Assembly (NCBI GenBank): GCA_021030905.1
Contig: JAGFMI010000009.1
Coordinates: 1,054,001-1,118,000, forward strand
From: Pyrenula massariospora
Taxonomy: Eukaryota > Ascomycota > Eurotiomycetes > Pyrenulales > Pyrenulaceae
Length of the DNA: 64,000 nt
Direction: 5' to 3'
Shown: one piece after another, positions 53,826 through 64,000 of the stretch
Position numbering within the stretch: position 1 is the stretch's first letter
How the letters are laid out: each line of letters begins with the position of its first letter
The notes under the pieces: model-generated
The model's database searches: none
Told to the model about the DNA's origin: nothing
The model's input: the letters and a program-made list of their open reading frames with translations, nothing else
Made by a program: the position numbers and the translations under genes

Positions 53826-54945
53826 ATGATCCTGAGACGACTCTCGCGGCAAGCAGCCCTATTGCAGGCCTCATCGGTAGCCCCCCTCTTCAGCCCTACC
53901 TATGACGTCCCTGATCTTTCCTGGCACGAGCTAATCGAGCTTTAGAGCTTTCTCCCTCGAACTCCTCTCCCAATCTGCCATGCGCAGCGAAGACACAAGC
54001 ATGACCTAGACCCGCTTCCCGACGAAATTGTGTGGAGAGACCGAGGAGTGTCTAAAGAGACGAAAGATGGCAAGACTGTCAACCTGTACAGTGTCAATGG
54101 GTACGCCATTGCATGGCAACTTTACCAGCAGGACCTGCTCGATTTTATAAATCAAGCCACTGTGGGAACAAATGATGAGCAGCTCACACCCCGAAAGATT
54201 GTCGACACTTACTCGGCGTATCCAGAAAAGGCTCAACTTTTCAACCATGCGTCGATGGCTCTGAATAACCATTTTTATTTCAAAGGAATCACACAGCGGC
54301 ATACAGAACCCTCTCAAGACCTACGTGAAGGGATTGAGAACTCTTTTTCTTCCATGGACTCATTTCGCAAAACATTCCTGTATACTGCATATGCGATGTT
54401 TGGACCAGGGTTTGTATGGCTCGTTCAAGACACACACACCCATGAACTACGAATCCTGGTTACATACATTGCTGGCACACCTTATGCGAGTGCTCATCGA
54501 GAAAGAGCCTCAAGTCAAGACATGGCCAATCACATGGCCCGACTGCAGGGTGGAAAAACTTGGCGCGATTCCGATGATGCGAACAGAATGGGCACCGTCC
54601 AGAACCGTGTTGGCTCTCACGGCACAGATCCGGAGAACAAAGTGGGATACAGCTCTGAGCCAATTTTATGTGTGAATACGTGGCAGCATGCTTTCCTGAG
54701 AGATTTTGGGCTGAGAAAGGAGCGGTTTCTTGCAAGATGGTGGGATTTCATCAACTGGGACGAGGTGTCAAAGCTGTCACGGAATATTCGAAACCACAAG
54801 GAAGCAAGTCAAGGTCAAGCTTCGAGAGGTGCCACTGAAGCCGGGAAAAAATTTGGTGACGTGAGTGTTTAAATTTTCGGTATGAATCAATGACTGACTC
54901 GTATTTCTACAGAACGTGAATAAAGCGTTCAGTGCAAGAAGATGA
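53826..54945 (+). CDS. Mitochondrial small-subunit ribosomal protein, SOD fold (mS42/mS43 type)
   Basis: Three exons, 53826-53876, 53988-54860 and 54913-54945, with introns of 111 and 52 bp; the joined protein is 318 residues. Exon 1 gives the presequence MILRRLSRQAALLQASS. The body has the Fe/Mn superoxide-dismutase fold pattern: LFNHASMALNNHFYFKGI, FGPGFVWLV and VNTWQHAFLRDFGL. In true SOD the corresponding positions carry the metal ligands, read as NH-SFFW and D-x-W-E-H; here the His is displaced and the Asp is Asn, so metal binding is probably lost. That is the known condition of RSM26/MRP1-like mitoribosomal proteins. Which of the two it is cannot be settled by eye. The 11-codon last exon supplies NVNKAFSARR. 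Confidence 0.85.
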
Positions 54946-55739
54946 GATTATGTACAGCAGAATAGACACTGTATCTATATTTATCTCCATCATATTTCCA
55001 TGTCTGGTTTTAGTGTGAAGTATCTTGCAAGCTTCAAGTTCCTCAGTACCCTCAACTCTTTCACATAATCGAATTGCAGCATTAACATCCATCTCCATTT
55101 ACGACGGCCGGTTTAAGCTCATTATTGACCAAGTGGTACTCTTTATCTTTGACCGAGAAATTGACACGCTTACTTATGCCAGATCTTCTTAAGCCTGCCT
55201 AAGAACCTGACGGCCGAAGGTGTCCGAGTGATCGATAGTCTAGGACCGCTGCTGGACGTTCGGCTCAATACTGGCTCCGCCATGTCGATTTCGGTTTTAC
55301 AATCTGCTATAGAGTAACCAATATTCTTGCAGCAAATGAGTCGTATCACCTAGCCAACGCAGCAGTCGAGTTTGATCTGAGAAGAACCAGGCAACATCTT
55401 GGGACCTTGTTTGTCACAATTTCGGAACCCTATTCAAATGGGTCAGAAGGAAAATCAAATGCGATTACCCGGCGAATTGTGCAAAGGAAAATCGTGTACC
55501 AGCGTGACTTGCGTGGTTGCCCGCATGGAGCCCTGTAGTCGGATTTGAAATTGTACGCGTCGAGGTCGCGTCTCTCTAGGAGACGTGAACAGAAAGGGTT
55601 CAAATACTGACCTCTTCCCACAAGTACATTTCCCTTTCTTTACCTGTTTCCTTCCCCCCATTCAGGATTCCCACGTTTTCAATATCAGTCTCAAAATTTT
55701 CATTCTCAATTCAAATAGAATTGCACTTCTCCACCCAAA
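54946..55739. other. Intergenic region
   Basis: 794 bp, no gene recognised; short frames at 55430-55661 on the minus strand lack motifs. Confidence 0.4.
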
Positions 55740-56717
55740 ATGACTCTATACCCACCAGCAATGACAGAACATCCCCAGCGACCCACCATCTCCCCTGATC
55801 TCCACAAGGTCCCCAGGCCCGCCGCCGAGTTTCTCGGCACAGCCACCTTCCTCATCGCCCACATCCTCAAAACCAATCTGCGCGCCACCGTGAACCTCGT
55901 CACCATCATGAACGCCCTTGGCGCCGCTTCAAAATCCGACCTCCTCCGCGTCTGCGACGAGATGAGAAGCACGGCCCACTGCTTCCGCTCCGTCTCGTTC
56001 AAGTTCACAGCACCCAGCATCATCATCCACCGTGCCGGTGGCGATGGCGAGGGCAAAGAGACTGACTGGTGTTTGGAGACCGCTGACTGCGGGAAGGTGT
56101 ACTGTCATCAGGTGGACGGAGAGGAGGGTGGTGCGATTGTCACAGTGGTGCGGCCGGTGACGGACATTGAGTTTGAGCTGGAGGAAAAGGTGCGGGAGGG
56201 GAGGGTGGTGAGACGGTTCACGGTGCGCATTGGGAGTGTGTGGCCCGAAGCAACTCTTAGGGATGTGTGCGAGGGAGGAGGGGAGACTCAGGTGGAAGAT
56301 GCGGAAGGGGAGGTGCAAGCCGCTGCTGACGGTGGGATCCCGGCCACGCCCATGGAGGAGACAGTGGCGGAGATTGAGGATCCGCAGAATTGGGTACATG
56401 GTGGGAGACTAGGCTGCGAGGATGGTGGTATGTGCGTGGACGAAGTCGACCGACTTTCTCATGAGGGGTCCGAGGGTACACTGATTCCTGACGCTGACGA
56501 CGAGATGGAAGTGGAGGAGTGGACCGACCTGGGAAAGCAGTCGGATCGTGCTCGATCGAGACGTGATGGAGAGGAATGGCAGGAAGTCCTTGCGAAGTAC
56601 ACAATGAAGGCATCGGATAAGGAAGCAGTGAAGAGAGACCTAGTTGAGCAGCTTCAGAAGGACCTCGAGACGCACTGGGCGGGTGGAAATCTGACCCTTC
56701 GTTGCACAAGGAAGTAG
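55740..56717 (+). CDS. Uncharacterised acidic fungal protein
   Basis: A 325-residue single-exon protein that I do not recognise. The first ~150 residues look globular (ATFLIAHILKTNLRATVNLV, then KSDLLRVCDEMRSTAHCF and a beta-rich SVSFKFTAPSIIIHRAG). Residues ~175-290 are strongly acidic and disordered (AEIEDPQNW, DADDEMEVEEWTDLG). The C-terminus returns to a helical region (SDKEAVKRDLVEQLQKDLE). No signal peptide or membrane span. Met at residue 8 is an alternative start. C-rich third positions in the first third support real coding. Function unknown. Confidence 0.6.
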   Translation: MTLYPPAMTEHPQRPTISPDLHKVPRPAAEFLGTATFLIAHILKTNLRATVNLVTIMNALGAASKSDLLRVCDEMRSTAHCFRSVSFKFTAPSIIIHRAGGDGEGKETDWCLETADCGKVYCHQVDGEEGGAIVTVVRPVTDIEFELEEKVREGRVVRRFTVRIGSVWPEATLRDVCEGGGETQVEDAEGEVQAAADGGIPATPMEETVAEIEDPQNWVHGGRLGCEDGGMCVDEVDRLSHEGSEGTLIPDADDEMEVEEWTDLGKQSDRARSRRDGEEWQEVLAKYTMKASDKEAVKRDLVEQLQKDLETHWAGGNLTLRCTRK

Positions 56718-57311
56718 TGCGGCTTTTGCTGATTCCATTTCGGGCTTTCAAGTTTGCAGAAAATATTTCGGATTTCGGATCTAGGTGTTCGACAATGGCA
56801 GTTTACTGAGAGAACTAATTCTTAACGTCAATCAAGGTCAAAAGTGTTAGTATGTTCAGCCATTTATAGAAAACCGTCTGCTCGCCTTCCGTACAAACTC
56901 CGTTTAGGAACAATCTGTGACTCTCGTATCAGAAAGGTAGTCGTGGTATTCAATGCTCTAGATGCAACTCTGATACATCCAAGCAACACATAGCTTTTAC
57001 ATCGTCTTCATTGGATTTTTATTTGGCCTGGCGCTCTATTCGATAACATAATGCCTCTTCATTTCATCCGAGCAGTATGATGAAGCTTAGGCCTCGGCAT
57101 TTTAGCCTCTGCTTCATAGCATCCAGGAGATGCGCGTCAAAACAATGACAATATTTGTTCACACTCTTCTAAGGAGCTATTGTCTTCATCATCCATCTCT
57201 GCTCCTCTATCATTTAGCGTTTGTTCTACCCTCAGAAATTCACTCTTCTTGTAGCTCTGCCTGCCGATACGGCTGCCCTCATACCTCACGAAAAACACTG
57301 ATCTTCCACTC
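56718..57311. other. Intergenic region
   Basis: 594 bp, AT-rich, no gene recognised. Confidence 0.4.
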
Positions 57312-57823
57312 TTGCTTGCATTTTCGAATGCAACGAACCAAGGGCTTGTAAAAGCAATCATCGACGTATGCGCTGGCTCTGCGGAAGCTAAACTCGACTT
57401 CAAACAAGCTTTGTTGGCATTTAGTCCTGAATGCGAGAGACAGGACAAGAAGGATGCCAATAAGCAGAACGATCGAGGCTGGTATTCAACGAAGGGCGAA
57501 TATGGGATCCACAATGAGGTCCGGATCGTCTCTGTCAATGACAACAACGGAAAAGGCTCTCATAAACGTACATTCGAAGCAAAGACCAGGCCGCACGGCC
57601 AGAAGCGGCCAAGCGCTAGATACGTGACATGCCATAACTGTGCAGAAGAATCTGATGTCCTCAATAATGAGAGTGATACAGGGAGGATTATCCAGAGGGC
57701 TTCAGGTATCCGTATTGCGGGAAATGGGCGAAGCCGAAGGATATCGACCTGGGAAACACGTCGAGAGTGAGCGGCCGTCCGACAGATGGGAAAGGATCAA
57801 TAGAGCACGTCTTTAGAGCCTGA
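57312..57823 (+). pseudogene. Decayed fungal gene with split CxxC-type C-terminal region
   Basis: One frame (57312-57770) encodes an NATNQGLVKAIIDVCAGSAE opening and then KRTFEAKTRPHGQKRPSARY followed by VTCHNCAEESDVLNN, the N-terminal part and first CxxC of a common fungal family with a Cys-rich C-terminus. The expected continuation appears in a different frame from about 57684: EDYPEGFRYPYCGKWAKPKD, ending at stop 57821-57823. The segment between, usually a His-Pro-Gly/Asp-rich stretch, is missing, the second CC pair is now YC, and the visible first frame has no nearby ATG. This fits a gene with a small internal deletion and frame change, though a misread intron cannot be excluded. Confidence 0.45.
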
Positions 57824-58079
57824 AACCTGGTTGATAGATGCAGCGTGGACGATGTTCTGCACACAAATAGCTCGCGGAAAATGAGGTGGCTGTAGTGCGG
57901 TCGGCGCTGCAAGTCGTCCGGAACGAGATTTGCAAGGCACGGATTCTCAGCAGAATCGTATAAGTGTCTGTCGGCCTTACGTGAGGCATCGACTACTTCG
58001 TGGCTCGTTTGTCTCCGCAACATGTCCGGCATTGTTGCATTTGAAATAGATAAAAAGAACATGCAAGAGACGACCTGGC

Positions 58080-58811
58080 TTAGAATTGCATGCCATTAAG
58101 CACCTCTTCGATACCTCTAGCTCCTTCTAAGAATTTCTCAAGCCGCTCGTCGAGTTTTCTCAGATCCTCTTTTCTCTTTCCATTTTCTTTCTGAAGCTCC
58201 AGCTTTCTCTTGACCAACGCAAGTCTCTCCGCCTCGAGCTTTTCTCTTTCTAATTTTTCATGTTCAATGCGTAGAGGCATCAACTCTGGCTCTGGAAGCT
58301 GAGAATTCTGCGGAAATCTCTCAATGTACTCTTCTTGGGATATCAAAGGAAGAGCTGCATAGGCATGACTAGATCATCCCGTGTTAGTGAGCTGTCCGGT
58401 GTGATGTAGTCCGACCAAAATCCAATCAAGTTCCACTACTAGTACTTACTTATAGCTCTCACAGCCTCTAATCTCTCCTGCGAGATATCTTTGCTCATAA
58501 TATAAATTTTGAAGCTGCAAATGTAACCGATCGACCTCCGATCGTGCTTCGGCAGTCTCTGCCTTCGTTTTCCGCACGCCCATTATCGCACTCCGGTTCT
58601 GACCTCTAAGGATCGCGAGATAAGTATTGATGGTCTTCTGATGGCGGGAAATCGAATATTGCGTCTTTTCAGGTAAATCTTCTAAGCCGATACTGGAGTC
58701 ATTGGCAATAGCGTCTAAGAGCTGGAGCGTAGCAGCCAGAGTAGAGCGTGAGGTCTCGAGGAGAGGTTGAAGTGATGGATCGGTGATGAGGCCTTCGATT
58801 CCTGTTGCCAT
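58080..58811 (-). CDS. THOC5: THO complex subunit 5 (fungal THOC5)
   Basis: Two exons, 58450-58811 and 58080-58368, with an 81-bp intron (GTAAGT donor); the joined protein is 216 residues. The signature LQLQNLYYEQRYLAGEIRGC, continuing ESYNHAYAALPLIS and QEEYIERFPQ across the junction, identifies THOC5. The C-terminal half is a coiled coil (RIEHEKLEREKLEAERLALV) as usual. Fungal versions are far shorter than the animal protein and keep only this N-terminal helical part. The protein works in nuclear mRNP assembly and export with THO/TREX. Divergent from the TRM140-type gene by 242 bp. Confidence 0.9.
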
Positions 58812-59053
58812 TATTTTGGAGAATGTGCGATGATATATGAGGCTCGATCAAGAGACGCGAAGTTCAAAGGTCAAGAATAGATGCGGAGCTTGAACAGCAA
58901 GATTCCACGGGCCAATCGGAGCGCCGATAGCTCCGCTTTGTGGGCAGAAATACTGGCGTTCGCGGGGCGGACAAATTGCACGCTGCCACACCTTTACTAG
59001 CAGGGTTGACCTCGAGAGGTCTGTAATCAAAAGCCAACGATTTTCGAACTATT
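58812..59053. promoter_or_regulatory. Shared THOC5/TRM140-type promoter region
   Basis: 242 bp separate the two divergent start codons. No specific site is recognised. Confidence 0.5.
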
Positions 59054-60421
59054 ATGGGAGAATCGATTGTGCAGAACTCTGCTTATGGTCTCCAAGCCCT
59101 GACCCTCAAAGAATCTGTGACCACTCACCTCGAACAGCCAATTCCTCCGCTTCCCACAAGGTCTAGCACGGCAAACGAAGACTCCAGCGTAACAGGAGGA
59201 ACAGGAGGCTCTTCCTCATATTCCATCCCACAGCTACCTCTAAGATCCAAATTCTCTTCACAGACCTCCAGCCTAGCCAGTTCATCCCAACCCAAGCAAT
59301 GCGGGCCCTTCCAATTCGGCACCCGATATCTCCCTGACTCTGCCGATGACACCCATATCTTTACCCACAACGCCTGGGACCACGTGCAGCCTGACCCGGA
59401 ATATCTGACCTACGCCTCCGAACAATACGACCTCCAGCGCTCCAACCCTGTGTCAAACTTCGACCGAGACCGCTTCAACTCCAACCCCGAGAAATGGTGG
59501 AACCTCTTCTACAAGCAGAAGACGTCGACGTTCTTCAAGGACAGGAAATGGCTACAACAAGAATTCCCCTTGCTCAAGGAGGTGACAATGGAACATTCAG
59601 GCCAGAAGATTGTGCTGGAGGTCGGTGCCGGAGCGGGAAATACGGCGTTCCCGATTTTGAGGAGTAATGAGAATCCGGGGCTGAAGATTTGGGCATGTGA
59701 CTTTTCAAAGAGAGCCGTCGAGACAATGCGAACCTCGGACGAATATGATGAGAGATTTGTGAGGGCAGAGATTTGGGATGTGGCAGGAGAGCAGCTCCCT
59801 CCCGGTTTGGAAGAGGGGAGCGTGGACGTCGTGGTCATGATATTCATATTCTCCGCGCTGGAGCCTGGGCAATGGGACAGAGCGGTGAAAAATATCCACA
59901 GGGCGCTGAAACCGGGTGGAGAAGTGTTGTTTCGGGATTATGGAAGAGGAGACCTTGCGCAGGTAAGGTTCAAGAAGGATCGGTGGATGGATGAGAATTT
60001 CTACGTGAGAGGGGACGGTACTCGAGTCTACTTCTTCGGAAAGGAGGAGCTAGAGAGGGTCTGGGGCGGCTGTCTCAAGGGGCAGCTAGATTGTGACCAT
60101 CGCCAGACCGTGAAGGCAAAAGATCTGGGTTTAGAGTCTGGGATCGAAGTTTCAAACCAAGTCGCGAATGAGCCTAAAAGCGTCATAAACGTACTTTCAC
60201 AGACAGCAGAACCGGACGCCAAAGGGGTCAATGGCATAGCCGATGGTTCGACCGAAAATCCAGAGGATCTAGCAGAGCCCAGGAGCACAGCAAATCCTCA
60301 ACAGACTCACCGGTTCGACATACTCAACCTCGACCTCGACCGCCGCATGATCGTTAACCGCTCACGCCGTATAAAAATGTACCGCTGCTGGATCCAAGGC
60401 AGATTCAAAAAACCAATATGA
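59054..60421 (+). CDS. TRM140: tRNA N3-methylcytidine methyltransferase (TRM140/METTL2 type)
   Basis: A 455-residue single-exon protein. After a ~90-residue Ser-rich leader comes FGTRYLPDSADDTHIFTHNA and AWDHVQPDPEY, typical of the family, then NPEKWWNLFYKQKTSTFFKD. The SAM-binding motif I is VLEVGAGAGNTAFPIL near residue 186, followed by ACDFSKRAVE, motif IV VDVVVMIFIFSALEP, and LKPGGEVLFRDYGRGDLAQ. The C-terminus RRMIVNRSRRIKMYRCWIQG is diagnostic. It methylates C32 in the anticodon loop of Thr/Ser tRNAs in the cytosol (family knowledge). A ~85-residue hydrophilic insert sits between the catalytic core and the C-terminal motif. The yeast-type N-terminal actin-binding extension is absent. 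Confidence 0.93.
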   Translation: MGESIVQNSAYGLQALTLKESVTTHLEQPIPPLPTRSSTANEDSSVTGGTGGSSSYSIPQLPLRSKFSSQTSSLASSSQPKQCGPFQFGTRYLPDSADDTHIFTHNAWDHVQPDPEYLTYASEQYDLQRSNPVSNFDRDRFNSNPEKWWNLFYKQKTSTFFKDRKWLQQEFPLLKEVTMEHSGQKIVLEVGAGAGNTAFPILRSNENPGLKIWACDFSKRAVETMRTSDEYDERFVRAEIWDVAGEQLPPGLEEGSVDVVVMIFIFSALEPGQWDRAVKNIHRALKPGGEVLFRDYGRGDLAQVRFKKDRWMDENFYVRGDGTRVYFFGKEELERVWGGCLKGQLDCDHRQTVKAKDLGLESGIEVSNQVANEPKSVINVLSQTAEPDAKGVNGIADGSTENPEDLAEPRSTANPQQTHRFDILNLDLDRRMIVNRSRRIKMYRCWIQGRFKKPI

Positions 60422-60470
60422 GAAAAACTCCTTTTCTATTCCATGTCAATGCTAAAACTATGTGGACCCC

Positions 60471-62540
60471 TTAATCGGTTTCCAACACCAGCACACTTAA
60501 ATCCTTCGCCGTGAATGCAAAGGTCCCGTTCCCGGTGGCCGTCACGCTCGATACGGTCTTCTGAACTAGATCGCTCCCAATCGTGTTCTGCGAGTACGCG
60601 TCCGGAGCAGTCAGCACTATCAGCGTCGCTGTTGCCCCTGCGCTCACTCCCGGGAAGGAGACCGACATGTCGATGTCAGAGGTGCTGTTGTATACGGCGG
60701 CTTTGAGGATGTAACCGCCGCTGGCAGCTTGGCGGGGATGAATGTTATCTGCAGGGCGTCTGATAGGAGATCGACGGGAGGAAGCGGACGAAGACGTCTG
60801 CGCGGCCGCTTTCGTCCCCGCGACATAGAAGACCGGGTCGAATCCGACATTCGCCTGGACTGGCAGCGTCGTCCCGATCCTCGTCCCGCTCAGCAGTCTC
60901 ACGATGTGGTAGCTCGTGCTCAGCACGTCTTGCTCCGGATCCGCCGTGTAGCTGATCATGTCCGGGATCCATTCGTACGAGTCTGTGGTCGAGATATCCT
61001 GCAACGTCGGCGCATAGCTCGCACCGAGAATGGCGTCTGCGTTCCGTTCGGCGCCGAGGAGGAAGACCGCCTCGGCAACAGATCCGATCCAAAATGGGTA
61101 TGGGGATCGGGGGTTATTCCAGTTCACGCCTCCTCCGGCTGCGATGTTGGGCTGCACAGTAGCATATTCCCCAATCAGAATTTTATGCGTCGAGTTGGCC
61201 TGGTCGAAGAAGTTGAACTGCCCAACAAAATAGTCCGGCCGCGTGTACTCGTGATAATCTCCCATCGCGTCGCCCGGCAGCGCATACTGCACCGTCGAGG
61301 CAATGACATTCATATCCGGATACTTCGCCTTGATCGCATCGTAGAACATCTGGAAACGCGCGGGATACGATCCACCACCCGAGCCCAGATTATCTTCATT
61401 CCCAACCTCAACGTACCTGATCTGCATAATGGGCTCCGACCCATAGCCCAGGGACTCGCGCAGCGCGCCATACTCCGTCGACGCATCCCCCATGATGAAG
61501 TCGAGCTCATCGAGCGCGTCCTGCACGTACGGCTCGAGCGCGTCGCCCGTGACGACCGTGCCGCCGAGGTACAGCCCGTCCCACACCGCGAGGATCGGCT
61601 CCATGCCCAGATCCTGGCACCAGTAGAGGTACTCGACGAGGCCCAGGCCGTCGGTGTTCTGGTAGCCCCATGTGCCGGGTCGACCGGGCCGTTCGGTCAG
61701 GGGGCCGATGGTCGTGTTCCAGGCCCAGAGGTACGGCGGGTTGTTGCCCTCTAGGTTGTTTCCTCCGGGGAATCTGAGAAAGGAGGGGTTGAGGCCTTTG
61801 AGGGCTTCCATCAGGTCGATGCGCATGCCGTTGGGTCGGTTGTTGTATGTGGGCGGGAAGAGGCTGATCAGGTTGAAGTTGAGAGACCCGTTAACAGCTG
61901 AAGCGTCGAAGGTTATAGAGAAGCTATTGTTGGCGTTCGGTGCTGTTGCAGTTGGGTTCAGTGTGAAATTGTGTTGAGTCCATTTTCCGTAAACCGACTG
62001 TGATGTGATGTTTGCCGTCGCCCAAACATCATTGGTCAAGTCGGAATAGAGAGACGCGACAAATTGACCGCTGTAGGCGCCCGTCACCCAGAAAGAGCCG
62101 GTGTATGTCTGCGGCTTGACATCAAAGCCCCAATATCCGGGATTCGAAAACCCGACGTTGCCGCTGGCATTCGATGCGGCGACACTCATAGACGTTGGGA
62201 GAGCGGCTGATAGAGGCACAGAAGTATTCTGCAGAGTGAGAGTGGCGCCATTGACAGGCTCCCAAGGCGTTAATGTCGATGGAAAGACAGTATTGCCTTG
62301 GAAGGCCCGATTTTGAATAAGCTCGGCGTAAATTCCTCCATCGCCTGAGTGATTAATGTCCTAGCATTATTCAGAAAGGGCCTGGCATATTTGCGTATCC
62401 TGAGCGCCTACCTCGAACATTACCCCATATTGCAAAGGCGAAGTCTCATTCCCGCCTGTGCTACCAACCTGAAGATTGACGGTGCTATTCTGCGCCACGG
62501 AGGCTCCGGCAAGGAGAACGGAAGCAAGGACGGTGAGCAT
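60471..62540 (-). CDS. Secreted GH51 alpha-L-arabinofuranosidase
   Basis: Two exons, 62412-62540 and 60471-62360, with a 51-bp intron; the phases give 672 residues. The start MLTVLASVLLAGASVAQ is a signal peptide and the first ATG in frame. Exon 1 ends in YGVMFE and exon 2 begins DINHSGDGGIYAELIQNRAF, the classic GH51 opening. The acid/base is Glu365 in RYVEVGNEDNL and the nucleophile Glu441 in HKILIGEYA. A C-terminal jelly-roll-like beta domain follows. It releases arabinose side chains from arabinoxylan or arabinan outside the cell. An unusual Ser/Arg/Pro-rich, basic, low-complexity insert (about residues 535-560) interrupts the C-terminal domain. The coding region is GC-rich and creates a 341-codon antisense frame. 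Confidence 0.94.
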
Positions 62541-63736
62541 ATTGACACAAAGTGTTGCTCTCCGCCGCGGTTTGAACAAGGAAATGCATCTCGTTGCGTC
62601 CACACAGGGGATTTAATATTGCTTTTCATGTTTTCGGGCATGCCTGGCTTTGTCGCGGAGCTTCCTGTTTTGGCAATCAAAAATCCAGTCACCAGCCTAG
62701 GAAGACAATGCACCGAGCAAGAGCTCCAGAATCATTATCCCCTGTGCACGTATGCAGGGCCGGTAGAGAATGACCAAGCTCCGCTCCAGGGGACCATGCA
62801 GGAACCCACGAGGCGGCGGGGATTGGTGGAATATGGGTTTCAGAAAACTAAAAGCAGATCTTGCGGACAAGCTTTTGCCACCATTTTTTTCACACACGGC
62901 CCCTCCGGAGCAAGACCGGGGCCATTTTCGGCAGCGTACTGCAGCTTCAATCAGTTTTTGGTAATGGCCAGTGGCTCAGAATGCTTGCGAGAGATGCATT
63001 GGCGTACCGTTTTTAATGCGGGGATCGCCACATTTCCGAGGCTCTGCCGGCTTCCCCACAGTCCCACGTCCCTGGCCAGCCCAAGCAATCAAGGACAAGA
63101 AAAGCCCTACCTCTTTGCATGTCTCACACATTTTCAAGATTCTAGCGTGATTAACGTGGCTGTGAAATAAGCATGCGATCAGCTTATTTGCAGATCTAGA
63201 AAGTCGACCCGTGTCGGCAATCCGGGTGATCGGCATGGTTGAGAAGCTTTTCCACGTCTTCCCTATTTTCGTGACACAAGAGACAAAGAGTGACAAACAA
63301 GGGTCATCACCAGAAAAGAGATATTGAGATGCCACGAGTATCGCCGTGGAAGACTTGACAAATTCTCGCAATCACAAACAATATGGATTCAATCTTTGGA
63401 AAAAGAGAGTTAAAATAAGTTGAGATAGACGGACCCCGTACAACTTAGGATAACGGATCTCCTAGACGTCGAAACAAGTCCGCAGCATATGCACGGCTGC
63501 CATTGGAGGTACGCAGATAAATTGGCGGAGATCAGGGATCTTGAACGTCCCGTTATATTCCGTGCAACGAGAAGTACACGGCCAAGTCCTCTCCAGCCTT
63601 GAAAGATTACGTTTTAAGTAGGGTCAAGGATCTTGCATAAAGTATCTCATCGTATTCTGTGTAATAAGAAGTATATGGGCTGCCTTCCTCTGGCTAGAAG
63701 CACCTGTGAGCATCGTTTGGTGAATCGAAAGGAATG
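62541..63736. other. Intergenic region upstream of the GH51 gene
   Basis: About 1.2 kb. It must contain the arabinofuranosidase promoter. A 273-codon plus-strand frame crosses from GH51 exon 1 through this region but shows no protein character. Confidence 0.45.
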
Positions 63737-64000
63737 TTAGCGGGTCTGCTCCTGTTGAGTAGTATTTCTTTGAGTTGAGAGCCTCTGCTTGATTTCCTGC
63801 ATACCTCCGTCAGTCTCTCATTACCAAGTTACTTAGATATATTACTTCACAGGTTTCGCGAATCGACCTTTCGATCCCAATCTGCGCCTCGTAGCCCAGT
63901 ACCCTCTGAGCTTTCTCTCCACTTGCATATCTCATGCTGCAGGCATCCTTGATGCTGCCTCGGCTAAACGTTGTTGTAGTACCAAATATCCAAGTGAAGT
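63737..64000 (-). CDS. 3-beta-HSD / ERG26-like NAD(P)-dependent dehydrogenase, C-terminal fragment
   Basis: The gene runs off the right edge; two 3' exons are visible, 63846-64000 and 63737-63796, with a 49-bp intron (GTAATA donor, GCAG acceptor, phase 0). The visible protein FTWIFGTTTTFSRGSIKDAC then YASGEKAQRVLGYEAQIGIE and RSIRETCE matches the end of the short-chain 3-beta-hydroxysteroid dehydrogenase/sterol-4-carboxylate decarboxylase family, in which a KAxxxLGYxPxVxLEEGI block closes the fold. The last 20 codons are Gln/Thr-rich. Substrate cannot be judged because the Rossmann and YxxxK parts lie outside. Confidence 0.75.

Noticed and set aside
60729-61754. A 341-codon plus-strand open frame
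   Set aside because: It is the antisense shadow of the GH51 coding region, caused by strong GC preference at third positions.
62349-63170. A 273-codon plus-strand open frame
   Set aside because: It runs antisense through GH51 exon 1 and its promoter, with mixed composition and no domain, signal peptide or family pattern.

Overview
This is 64 kb of nuclear DNA from a filamentous ascomycete (Pezizomycotina). The evidence is short GT-AG introns of roughly 46-155 bp, compact alternating-strand genes, fungus-restricted families (HET domain, DUF3433, Fungal_trans_2-type regulator, fungal Med8 and THO5 forms) and secreted plant-cell-wall hydrolases. A plant-associated or saprotrophic Leotiomycetes-like species would fit, but that placement is inference. 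I found about 26 protein-coding genes and no rRNA, CRISPR array, convincing tRNA or intact transposon. Exon models were read by hand from splice consensus and phase.

Layout. 0-6.3 kb: 3' end of a mitochondrial aspartyl-tRNA synthetase, an MPDU1-type PQ-loop protein, an F-box-like protein, and divergent MED8 and COX10. 6.3-16.9 kb is an accessory block: an orphan membrane protein, a HET-domain protein, a possible decayed gene and a very large double-DUF3433 membrane protein. This block carries a 98-bp perfect palindromic element and two diverged copies of a ~235-bp non-coding segment, one just behind the HET gene and one just behind the DUF3433 gene. 16.9-27 kb: secreted polygalacturonase (GH28), NudC, secreted GH3 glycosidase and a five-exon orphan membrane protein. 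29-37 kb: a conserved fungal nuclear-type protein, an MFS transporter divergent from a Fungal_trans_2-type regulator, and a single-pass Cys-rich surface protein. 38-45.5 kb: mitochondrial HTD2-type dehydratase, a cryptic six-exon secreted zincin metallopeptidase, a second palindromic element, COQ10 and a secreted amidase. 46.7-64 kb: a bacterial-type PARG-like (DUF2263) protein, PIG-S/GPI17, a single-pass surface protein, a SOD-fold mitoribosomal protein, an unknown acidic protein, a decayed gene, THO5 divergent from a TRM140/METTL2-type tRNA methyltransferase, a secreted GH51 arabinofuranosidase, and the 3' end of a 3-beta-HSD/ERG26-like dehydrogenase.

How the genes may work together. Housekeeping genes (mitochondrial translation, haem A and ubiquinone function, mitochondrial lipoylation/FAS II, GPI anchoring, Mediator, THO, tRNA modification) are interleaved with accessory blocks. 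GH28, GH3, GH51, the amidase and the metallopeptidase are all predicted secreted, consistent with degradation of plant material, though they are not one co-directional cluster. The most unusual region is the HET/membrane-protein block at 6.3-16.8 kb with its repeated segments.
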